DNA from: Sulfurovum sp.
GTDB taxonomy: Bacteria; Campylobacterota; Campylobacteria; Campylobacterales; Sulfurovaceae
NCBI GenBank assembly: GCA_026983895.1
Contig: JALSTF010000152.1
Span: forward strand, 1 to 11,287
DNA length: 11,287 nucleotides
Reading direction: 5' to 3'
Positions 5,264-11,287 of the stretch are shown here, piece after piece (position 1 is the first letter of the stretch; every line of letters starts with the position of its first letter). A program made the position numbers and the translations under genes. A model generated the notes under the pieces. The model was not told the origin of the DNA. It saw only the letters and a program-made list of their open reading frames with translations, and ran no database searches.

Positions 5264-7883
5264 ATATATCCAGTTTGCCGCGTTTACGGTAGTATCCCAG
5301 CACCAGCATTTTTACAATATCGTTGAAAACGAACCAGGCAAAGAGATAACCCACAAGGAAGATCGCCCATCCCCATCCCATCGGATAGATCAGTCCAAAT
5401 CCGTATACGGCAATGATCACAGCGGCTACTGCTGACCAGAGCGAAGCATTCCAGAGTATAGGATTGGGCCATGGGCGCTTCCAGAACCAGTCATCACGAC
5501 GTGTGTTGTACAGCGTACCGTGTCCGGCAATGATCAGTTTGGCAAAGAAGATCGTCTGTGTCAGTTCTGCATTGACCTGCCATACATAATAAACCAGCCA
5601 GAAAAGCAGGAACGAAGAGAGCACTCCCGCTACCCCCAGCCAGGTGGAAAGTACCAAAACCTCTTTCATGTCCCAGCGTACCGGATAAGGACGAAGCTTG
5701 GTATTGTCATAGGCGATCGCCAGAATAGGAAGATCATTAAAGAGTGCCAGCAGGATGATCTCGATAGCCGTAATAGGATAAAAGTCAAAAATACTGATCG
5801 TCAAAGCAAACAACAGGATCACCCTTATGGTTTCAGTGATCCTGTAGATCGTATAGCTCTGCATGCGTTCAAAGGTAATACGTGCGATCTTTATCGCATC
5901 ATTGATAACCTTCAAGCCTGGAGCCAGCAACACAAGGTCCGCGGAAGCTCTCGCTGCATCGGTCGCACCGCTGACAGCAATACCGCAGTCAGCCTTTTTG
6001 AGTGCCGGTGCATCATTGACCCCGTCACCGGTCATTCCTACAATATGGTTCGCTTTTTGCAGCTTGTCCACAATATAGTATTTGTCTTCAGGGAAAACCT
6101 GCGCAAACCCATGACTGCTTTCTATCGCTTCAATAATTTCCGACTCATGCTGTTTGATACTGTTTTTGGGGAGAGGCCTGCTCATCAGAAGTTTCTCAAC
6201 CTCCTGACTGATCTCTTTGCCGAATTTCTGTACTTCTTCGTCTGTGACCTTTTCTGGTTCAAGTTTTTTATACAGTGCTTCGGAAATCACCTCTGCAAGA
6301 AAAAGATACTCTTCCGTTGTCTGCCCCCTCAGGGCTTTAATGTCCCGGATCTCCGTACCGATATCAAGAATACCCGCGATATACTGGGCAACAGCAACAT
6401 TGTCCCCTGTGACCATTTTCACTTCAACGCCATGCGCTTTTGCATCGGCGATCACCTCTTTTGAGTCTACTCTCGGAGGATCATACAGCGGTACAAGTCC
6501 CATAAAATGATACTGCTCTTCCGTAACCTCTTTTTTTGCGACACCCAGTGTCCGGAAACCTTTTTTCGCAAAAGATTCCACAGCATCATAGGCCGCTTTC
6601 TTGTCAAATTCACTTTCATCACACATTTCTATGATCACCTGGGGAGCGCCCTTGGTAACCGCGTAGGTTTTGTCATCTTTTATCACAATACTTTCCGTAC
6701 GTTTGCTGACAGGGTCAAAGGGTGTGAATTTTTCCAGGGTATAACTTTTTAATGCTTCGTAGCTTTTTTTCTCTTTGACATACTCATAGATAGGTGTCTC
6801 AATAGGGTCTTTATTTTCTTCTTTTGATGCAAGGGCAGCTGTGAAAAGAAGATCATCGGGGGTAACACTATTGACAGTATAAGGATCATTGATCGTCATT
6901 TTATTCTGTGTCAGCGTACCGGTCTTGTCGGAACAGAGGATATCCATGCCTGCCAGCTCTTCTATCGCTGAAAGTCTGCTGACGATGGCCTGCATTCCCG
7001 CAAGTGTTTTGGCCCCTGCCGCCATCGTCACAGTCAAGACCGCCGGAAGCGCAACAGGGATGGCCGCGACGGTCAGGATCAAGGCATATTCGAGCAGATC
7101 AAGAATACTTTGTCCCCGAACCACACCAAAATAGATAATGATGGCAACCATCACCAATGTCACGGCAATAAGGAAATTCCCCACTTTAATGACCATTTCC
7201 TGAAAATGGCTGCGCCCTTCACTTTCGGCTTTCGCCACCAGTTTTACGGTTTTACCGAAGTAGGTTCTTTCTCCGGTTTCCACAACCATAGCTGTACATT
7301 CACCTTTTTTGATGATCGCATTGGCATAGACCGTATCTCCGGGTTTTTTTGTGACAGGAAGTGACTCTCCTGTCAATGCCGACTGGTCCACAGAGAGGAA
7401 ATCCCCCTCCAGGAGTTTCACATCGGCGGGAACGATATCCCCTATTTTTATTTTCACGATATCTTCAGGAACGATCTCTTTGGCATCCACTTCACTCCAC
7501 TGACCGTCACGTTTTACAAGTGCTTTTCTTGCAAGTTTGTCTTTCAGTACTTTAAGCGCATTAAGTGCTTTGGACTCCTGATAGAAATCGATTGCCGCAT
7601 TGAAAACGAGAAGAATCGTAATAATCGTAAAATCTTCCCAGTGCTTCACCATGGCAGAGAGGATCGCCGCGATCTCTATCATCCATGGGATCGGCCCCCA
7701 GAAGCGCCTGAAAAGCCGGTGCAGCCAGCTCTCTTCCTTCTCTTCTATCGTATTGGGGCCGTACTTTTTCAGCCGCTCCCGGGCTTCCTCACTCGAAAGA
7801 CCTTTTATGCTTTCCTTGCTGTCGGGAAGTTTCTCTTTTTCTTCTGAAACATCAACTTTCTGCTCTGTCTGACGTTCTGGCAT
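5262..7883 (-). CDS. Plasma-membrane H+-transporting P-type ATPase (type IIIA)
   Basis: This 873-residue ATP-driven cation pump is most like the fungal/plant/archaeal proton-efflux ATPases. In order it shows an N-terminal cation-ATPase domain (GLSSEEARERLKKYGPNTI, 28-46), the actuator motif TGES (171-174), PVALP in M4 (276-280), the phosphorylation motif CSDKTGTLTQNK (317-328, Asp319), KGAP in the nucleotide-binding domain (411-414), TGDN (492-495) and TGDGVNDAP (618-626). Asp717 in LFNDLPI of M6 corresponds to the ion-binding Asp of proton pumps. PVALP rather than a CPx motif argues against heavy-metal pumps; H+ is the best guess, though a substrate cannot be proven from sequence. A charged helical insert of about 75 residues (roughly 513-590) lies between TGDN and FAQVFPE. 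The ATG at 7883 is 6 bases after AAAGGA. It is the first gene of the middle operon. Confidence 0.92.
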   Translation of the reverse strand: MPERQTEQKVDVSEEKEKLPDSKESIKGLSSEEARERLKKYGPNTIEEKEESWLHRLFRRFWGPIPWMIEIAAILSAMVKHWEDFTIITILLVFNAAIDFYQESKALNALKVLKDKLARKALVKRDGQWSEVDAKEIVPEDIVKIKIGDIVPADVKLLEGDFLSVDQSALTGESLPVTKKPGDTVYANAIIKKGECTAMVVETGERTYFGKTVKLVAKAESEGRSHFQEMVIKVGNFLIAVTLVMVAIIIYFGVVRGQSILDLLEYALILTVAAIPVALPAVLTVTMAAGAKTLAGMQAIVSRLSAIEELAGMDILCSDKTGTLTQNKMTINDPYTVNSVTPDDLLFTAALASKEENKDPIETPIYEYVKEKKSYEALKSYTLEKFTPFDPVSKRTESIVIKDDKTYAVTKGAPQVIIEMCDESEFDKKAAYDAVESFAKKGFRTLGVAKKEVTEEQYHFMGLVPLYDPPRVDSKEVIADAKAHGVEVKMVTGDNVAVAQYIAGILDIGTEIRDIKALRGQTTEEYLFLAEVISEALYKKLEPEKVTDEEVQKFGKEISQEVEKLLMSRPLPKNSIKQHESEIIEAIESSHGFAQVFPEDKYYIVDKLQKANHIVGMTGDGVNDAPALKKADCGIAVSGATDAARASADLVLLAPGLKVINDAIKIARITFERMQSYTIYRITETIRVILLFALTISIFDFYPITAIEIILLALFNDLPILAIAYDNTKLRPYPVRWDMKEVLVLSTWLGVAGVLSSFLLFWLVYYVWQVNAELTQTIFFAKLIIAGHGTLYNTRRDDWFWKRPWPNPILWNASLWSAVAAVIIAVYGFGLIYPMGWGWAIFLVGYLFAWFVFNDIVKMLVLGYYRKRGKLDI

Positions 7884-7899
7884 TCCATATCCTTTAATT

Positions 7900-7924
7900 C
7901 AAAATTATTCTATTTTCAATTTTG
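7900..7924. repeat. Inverted repeat in the leader upstream of the ATPase gene
   Basis: CAAAATT and AATTTTG (7900-7906 and 7918-7924, plus strand) form a perfect 7-bp inverted repeat with an 11-base spacer. On the minus strand it lies downstream of the likely -10, between the transcription start and the ribosome binding site. It could be a repressor operator or a weak mRNA hairpin. It is A/T-rich, so chance is possible. Confidence 0.4.
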
Positions 7925-7935
7925 TATAGTCTATA
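7925..7935. repeat. Palindrome next to the ATPase -10 element
   Basis: The bases tatagtctata form a perfect 5-1-5 palindrome. On the minus strand it overlaps the last base of the -10 hexamer and covers the expected transcription start. That is a classic operator position, but no regulator gene is in the window. Confidence 0.4.
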
Positions 7936-7943
7936 TTGTAGCA
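7935..7943 (-). promoter_or_regulatory. Extended -10 promoter of the ATPase operon
   Basis: The minus strand carries TGCTACAAT: TGn directly before TACAAT (hexamer 7940-7935). A possible -35 TTGACT at 7966-7961 overlaps the gpmA stop codon but is 20 bases away, which is too far for a good match. Like the promoter at 129-137 it relies on the extended -10. It gives the ATPase block its own promoter about 50 bases before the start codon. Confidence 0.5.
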
Positions 7944-7962
7944 AAAGATCGATAAGCACAAG

Positions 7963-8655
7963 TCAATCGTCTGTCGCTCTTTCTTTTGCAGGTACTCCCT
8001 TTTCATTGAAGTGATAGATCAGCGGCTCCCCCGTAGGGATCTCGACCTTGACGATCTCTTCGGGAGACAGTGCCTCTATCTCCATGAGCAGCGCACGCAG
8101 GGAATTGCCGTGCGCACTGACCAGGACCGTTTTTCCCTGCCGTAGCTGGGGCAGTATCACGTCATGATAATACGGCAGTACCCTTTGGGCCGTGTCTTTG
8201 AGCGATTCGCTTCTGGGCAGCAGCCGGAGGTCTGTCTTTTGGTATTTTTTCTCAAACCTGACCGCGCGGGGATCATCATCGTCCAACGGCGGCGGCGGTG
8301 TGTCATAGCCGCGTCTTACGGCCAGAAAATGGGCTTCTCCGACCTCGGCTTTGACCTTCTCTTTGTTCTGGCGCTGCCAGGCACCGTAGTGACGCTCATT
8401 CAGCTTCCAGCTTTTCAGGCAGTCTATCTGCTCCCAGGACATCTCTTCAAGGACGATCTGGGCTGTATGGATCGCACGCTTCAGCCATGAAGTAAAGCAG
8501 ACATCAGGGTACAATCCCCTCTTCAGCAGTATTCCAGCAGCCATCTGCGCCTCTTTTCTGCCCTGTGCACTCAGCTCGACATCGGTCCATCCGGTAAAAA
8601 GATTCTCTTTGTTGTAGACACTCTGCCCGTGCCTCAGCAAAATGAGCGTTCCCAT
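7963..8655 (-). CDS. gpmA: 2,3-bisphosphoglycerate-dependent phosphoglycerate mutase
   Basis: This 230-residue cytosolic enzyme interconverts 3- and 2-phosphoglycerate through a phosphohistidine. The family signature LLRHGQSVYNKENLFTGW (6-23) contains the catalytic His9. Arg60, Glu87 in LNERHYGAW (85-93) and His182 in VSAHGNSLRAL (179-189) complete the active site. The PPPPL loop (120-124) is typical. The open frame extends upstream to 8727, but the extra 24 residues overlap the GAPDH gene and precede the universal N-terminus, so the start is the ATG at 8655. That ATG is one base after the GAPDH stop, with no strong ribosome binding site, which suggests translational coupling. Many Campylobacterota use the unrelated cofactor-independent GpmI, so a GpmA copy in a stress-type operon may be acquired or auxiliary; that last point is inference. 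Confidence 0.93.
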   Translation of the reverse strand: MGTLILLRHGQSVYNKENLFTGWTDVELSAQGRKEAQMAAGILLKRGLYPDVCFTSWLKRAIHTAQIVLEEMSWEQIDCLKSWKLNERHYGAWQRQNKEKVKAEVGEAHFLAVRRGYDTPPPPLDDDDPRAVRFEKKYQKTDLRLLPRSESLKDTAQRVLPYYHDVILPQLRQGKTVLVSAHGNSLRALLMEIEALSPEEIVKVEIPTGEPLIYHFNEKGVPAKERATDD

Positions 8656-8656
8656 G

Positions 8657-9670
8657 TCAGTCCATCTTGCCTGCGACGAAATCTGCCAGTTCCAGCAGTC
8701 TTTGCGAATAGCCGTACTCATTGTCATACCATGCCAGCACTTTGACCATCCGGTTTCCCGCCACAGAAGTAGAAAGCCCGTCGATGATCGAAGAGTGGAG
8801 GTTTCCTATGATATCCGTTGAAACGATCTCTTCCGTCGTGAATGCCAGGATCCCTTTGAGTTCACCCCTGGCTGCCTCTTCAAACGCTTTGTTGACGGCA
8901 TCGGCACTCACATCCTTCTTCACAAGCGCGACGATCTCCGTGATGGCACCGTCGGGCACGGGAACACGCAGAGCCATCGCTTCCATCTTCCCCGCCAGCG
9001 CGGGTATGACTTCCACCGTAGCGATCGCCGCTCCCGTCGTTGTCGGGATGATATTGACAGCCGAGGCACGCCCGCGTCTGCGTTTTTTGGCCCGTTTGTC
9101 CACGGTCGTTTGCGAAGAGGTATAGGCATGGGTCGTGGTGATCATGGCATTTTCCACGCCGAAGTTCTCTTCCAGGACTTTCATGGCAGGAGCAAGCGAG
9201 TTGGTCGTACACGAAGCGTTGGAAAGGACATGGTGGGACGCATTGTCATATTCGTTCTGGTTGACCCCCAGTACGATGGTTTTGTCGACATTTTTTCCCG
9301 GAGCGGAGATAATGACCTTTTTCGCCCCTGCCGTAAGGTGCTGAGCTGCCAGTTCCCCTTCTGTAAAACGTCCTGTACACTCCAGAACGATATCGATATC
9401 CAATGCTTTCCAGGGTAGTTTCAGCGGGTCATGGGAACTGACGATCGCAATTTCATGTCCGTCAATGACCAGTTTTTCATTTCCTTCCGTTGTAATGTCA
9501 AAGTCCGCCCTGCCGTGTACCGAGTCATATTTGAGCAGGTAGGCAGCGTCTTCTACACTCGATGTGTTCGCTGCGACGATCTCACAATGTTCAGGCAGAG
9601 TGTGTATGTAGTGTCGAAGCACCTGATTTCCGATTCTTCCAAGTCCGTTGATCGCTATACGTTTTTTCAT
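8657..9670 (-). CDS. gap: Type I glyceraldehyde-3-phosphate dehydrogenase, divergent form
   Basis: This 337-residue enzyme oxidises glyceraldehyde 3-phosphate to 1,3-bisphosphoglycerate, or runs in reverse. It shows the dinucleotide motif INGLGRIG (7-14), the catalytic loop SNASCTTNSLAP (150-161, Cys154), His181 in THAY, NIIPTTTGAA (206-215) and WYDNEYGYS (314-322). The Asp that ends the second strand and selects NAD in most bacterial enzymes (AxND) is Thr36 here (AANTSS), so NADP or dual use is plausible. The basic run KRAKKRRRGRAS (192-203) and the segment GELKGILAFTTEEIVSTDIIG (269-289) remind me of haloarchaeal-type GAPDHs rather than the usual bacterial GapA; that is from memory. ATGs at 9673 and 9670 both fit; AGGAG spacing (3 versus 6 bases) favours 9670. 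The gene lies 9 bases after the dehydrogenase gene and 1 base before gpmA. Confidence 0.93.
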   Translation of the reverse strand: MKKRIAINGLGRIGNQVLRHYIHTLPEHCEIVAANTSSVEDAAYLLKYDSVHGRADFDITTEGNEKLVIDGHEIAIVSSHDPLKLPWKALDIDIVLECTGRFTEGELAAQHLTAGAKKVIISAPGKNVDKTIVLGVNQNEYDNASHHVLSNASCTTNSLAPAMKVLEENFGVENAMITTTHAYTSSQTTVDKRAKKRRRGRASAVNIIPTTTGAAIATVEVIPALAGKMEAMALRVPVPDGAITEIVALVKKDVSADAVNKAFEEAARGELKGILAFTTEEIVSTDIIGNLHSSIIDGLSTSVAGNRMVKVLAWYDNEYGYSQRLLELADFVAGKMD

Positions 9671-9676
9671 CATAGT

Positions 9677-9682
9677 CTCCTA
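9677..9682 (-). promoter_or_regulatory. Ribosome binding site of the GAPDH gene, overlapping the upstream stop
   Basis: The minus strand reads TAGGAGACTATGATG. TAG ends the dihydrolipoyl dehydrogenase-type gene and its last two bases form part of AGGAG. Spacing is 3 bases to the first ATG and 6 to the second, so the second (9670) is preferred. The arrangement suggests coupled translation. Confidence 0.6.
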
Positions 9683-11068
9683 ATGTTTCATCATCATTTT
9701 CATAAAGATATTTTGGGAAAGTTTTCCAAAGCTCTCGGTCAGTGTCGGATGGGGATGGATGGTTTTCATGACATCCATCGCTTTCATTTTGTTGGCGACG
9801 ATCAGTGAAGCTTCACCGCTCAGGGAAGAAGCATCCTCCGAGAGGATCTGTATGCCGACGATCACGCCGCTTTGTTTCTCTATGATAAATTTCAGCATGC
9901 CGAGCATCTCTTTGTCTATCTGTGCCCGTGCATCCGTTTTGAAATCATACTGTTCTACCGTCACATCCATATTTCTCTCTTTTGCATCCGCTTCCGTCAA
10001 GCCTGCGGATGCGATCTGCGGATCGGTAAAGAGTACCCAGCTGAGTTTGTCCGGTTCTATCGTGTGTTTTCTGGGTGCATAGATGTTATGGATGGCTGTC
10101 CCGGCCTGATAGGAAGCCCAGTGCGCGAATTTCTGTCCTACCGTACAGTCACCTACTGCATAGATATGCGGCTGTGTCGTTTGCAGCGTATCATCGGTTT
10201 TTACCCCATGACGGTCATAGTCAACGCCTATGGCTTCCAGACCAAGGCCTTCCACGTTGGCACTCCGTCCTGTAGCGATAAGCACATGGGGTGTCGCAAC
10301 TGTGTGTTTCTCTCCGTCCTGGGTGTAGGCAACCGTAAAGTCCCCCTCTTCGCCATCAATGCGCTCAAGCGTGACATTCAGTTCTATGGCAATGCCTTCA
10401 TCGAGCATCTTCTGCTGGACTTTCAGCGCCAGTTCTTCATCGATACGCTTCAAGATCCGCTCGCCTCGTTCCAAAATACGGCATTTCGTTCCCAGTTTAT
10501 TGAACATTTGCACCAGTTCACAGCTGATCGCACCCGCGCCGATGAACGTGATCTCTTCGGGTATTTTCTCTTCCTTGAATACATTAGCATTGGTCCAGGC
10601 ATGTGCAACTCCTGTTCCTTCAAATGGAGGAACATGCGCCAAAGCACCTGTCGCGATAATGGCATGCTCAAACCCGATCTCTTCTCCGTCAACATCTAGA
10701 GTATGGGATCCGGTGAACGTTGCCGTCCCGCCTTTCATTGTCAACGAAGGAAGCATCTCCATCTGCTTGATCGCTCCCATCGCGCGTTTTTTGACAAGTT
10801 CTCTTTTTTCTTCAAGCACTTCATCCCAGTGGATCTGTTCCGCTCCGGAAATATCGATATGGAATTTTTTTGCCTCTTTGAGCATCGCATATCTGTTCGC
10901 TGCATTTTCGAGGATCTTCGAGGGGATACACCCTTCAAAAAGACATTCTCCTCCCGGTTCACCCCGTTTATCGACCAGCAGAACACTTTTGCCGAACTGC
11001 GCCGCCGCCATGGCCGCAGGCGTACCGCCAGGGCCTGCACCTATTACTACAAGATCATATTTTTTCAT
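9680..11068 (-). CDS. Dihydrolipoyl dehydrogenase-type pyridine nucleotide-disulfide oxidoreductase
   Basis: This 462-residue class I flavoprotein shows the FAD motif VVIGAGPGG (7-15), the redox disulfide GGECLFEGCIPSK (39-51; Cys42 and Cys47), the NAD-binding fold FIGAGAISCEL (175-185) ending in Glu200 (NAD rather than NADP), the second FAD motif YAVGDC (303-308) and the C-terminal catalytic pair in HPHPTLTE (438-445; His440 and Glu445). All residues needed for dithiol/disulfide exchange are present. GGECLFEG differs from the usual GGTCLNVG of housekeeping Lpd. No E1, E2 or glycine-cleavage genes are nearby. Campylobacterota commonly oxidise pyruvate with ferredoxin enzymes, so the partner is unknown. 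Alternatives are a mercuric reductase-like or sulfur-redox enzyme. The C-terminus is Met-rich (FMKMMMKH). The ATG at 11068 is 6 bases after AAAGGA and 14 bases after the DedA gene. Confidence 0.85.
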   Translation of the reverse strand: MKKYDLVVIGAGPGGTPAAMAAAQFGKSVLLVDKRGEPGGECLFEGCIPSKILENAANRYAMLKEAKKFHIDISGAEQIHWDEVLEEKRELVKKRAMGAIKQMEMLPSLTMKGGTATFTGSHTLDVDGEEIGFEHAIIATGALAHVPPFEGTGVAHAWTNANVFKEEKIPEEITFIGAGAISCELVQMFNKLGTKCRILERGERILKRIDEELALKVQQKMLDEGIAIELNVTLERIDGEEGDFTVAYTQDGEKHTVATPHVLIATGRSANVEGLGLEAIGVDYDRHGVKTDDTLQTTQPHIYAVGDCTVGQKFAHWASYQAGTAIHNIYAPRKHTIEPDKLSWVLFTDPQIASAGLTEADAKERNMDVTVEQYDFKTDARAQIDKEMLGMLKFIIEKQSGVIVGIQILSEDASSLSGEASLIVANKMKAMDVMKTIHPHPTLTESFGKLSQNIFMKMMMKH

Positions 11069-11082
11069 TTTTTATCCTTTAT

Positions 11083-11287
11083 TTATTTTTCTTTTTCTGC
11101 ATCTTCTTCTGCATCATCCAGTACAGCCAGTTGGTAAACGGTAAAGAAAAAGAGTGCCGCCAACATGAGAATGGTCAAATGGCGCTGTACGATCGTTAAA
11201 ATATCGATGACCGTCTGCCCAAAAAAGTACCCCAATGCCGTAAAGGTAAATGCCCAGAGTATGACCCCGATCACATCGAGCAACAGG
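11083..11287 (-). CDS. DedA/VTT-family membrane protein, C-terminal fragment
   Basis: Only the last 67 or so codons are in the window; the gene enters from the right edge. The visible part begins inside a conserved hydrophobic segment, LLDVIGVILWAFTFTALGYFFGQ, which matches the DedA (SNARE-associated/VTT) pattern of N-x-x-G-x-x-x-W followed by a membrane helix ending in GYxxG. An amphipathic segment (about VIDILTIVQRHL) and a final membrane helix (LTILMLAALFFFTVYQLAVL) follow, with an acidic/Lys tail. DedA proteins are inner-membrane proteins linked to lipid-carrier (undecaprenyl phosphate) recycling, membrane potential and pH or alkaline tolerance. It is probably the upstream member of the operon with the dehydrogenase gene, 14 bases away. 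The TTG at 11283 is an internal Leu codon, not a start. Confidence 0.75.
   Translation of the reverse strand, partial: LLLDVIGVILWAFTFTALGYFFGQTVIDILTIVQRHLTILMLAALFFFTVYQLAVLDDAEEDAEKEK

Noticed and set aside
5520..6464. 314-residue plus-strand open frame opposite the ATPase gene
   Set aside because: It has no family features, low-complexity composition and full overlap with strongly conserved P-type ATPase motifs on the minus strand.
5262..7883. ATPase as a heavy-metal or Ca2+ pump
   Set aside because: There is no CPx motif or metal-binding domain. PVALP and LFNDLPI in the membrane helices fit the type IIIA proton-pump group better.
8656..8727. Upstream in-frame extension of the phosphoglycerate mutase
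   Set aside because: The added 24 residues lie in the GAPDH coding region and precede the conserved MGTLILLRHGQS N-terminus, so the ATG at 8655 is the start.
11281..11283. TTG as a start codon for a 66-residue protein
   Set aside because: The frame stays open to the window edge and the segment is the middle of a DedA-type domain, so TTG is an internal Leu codon.

Overview
The window is a densely packed set of eleven genes, all on the minus strand, so transcription runs from the right edge to the left. It looks like a chromosomal region of a Campylobacterota (epsilonproteobacterial) organism, perhaps a Sulfurovum- or Sulfurimonas-like sulfur oxidiser. The reasons are Lys/Glu-rich proteins, AT-rich spacers in a genome of moderate GC, near-uniform AAAGGA-type ribosome binding sites, extended -10 promoters without a clear -35 box, and a sulfide:quinone oxidoreductase-type flavoprotein. 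This assignment rests on protein and promoter style, not on a marker gene. There are no RNA genes, CRISPR arrays, transposases or integrases. The longest gap between genes is 79 bases, so no gene-free stretch approaches 300 bases.

Right block (11287 to 7963): the C-terminal end of a DedA/VTT-family membrane protein, a dihydrolipoyl dehydrogenase-type flavoprotein, a type I glyceraldehyde-3-phosphate dehydrogenase and a 2,3-bisphosphoglycerate-dependent phosphoglycerate mutase. Spacings are 14, 9 and 1 bases, so this is almost certainly one operon. No phosphoglycerate kinase and no 2-oxoacid dehydrogenase E1/E2 genes are present. These enzymes may therefore be auxiliary redox/carbon paralogues rather than the housekeeping copies.

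Middle block (7883 to 1818): after a 79-base spacer with an extended -10 promoter and two inverted repeats come a plasma-membrane H+-transporting P-type ATPase, a Tat-signal flavoprotein of the sulfide:quinone oxidoreductase family, an MgtC/SapB-DUF4010 multi-spanning membrane protein and a DUF6629-like membrane protein. Spacings are 10, 31 and 10 bases.

Left block (1757 to 1): a secreted YfdX-family protein and an HdeD-family membrane protein, 15 bases apart. After a further promoter-bearing spacer comes the signal peptide of another exported protein that is cut by the window edge. YfdX and HdeD are known from enterobacterial acid-resistance and heat/stress-tolerance loci.

Taken together, the gene set reads as an envelope and proton-stress module: an ATP-driven proton exporter, four multi-spanning membrane proteins, a periplasmic YfdX, an exported quinone-linked flavoprotein, and extra enzymes that make NAD(P)H and move glycolytic intermediates. 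That interpretation is inferred from co-location and family knowledge. The sequence directly supports the individual gene calls and the operon layout.
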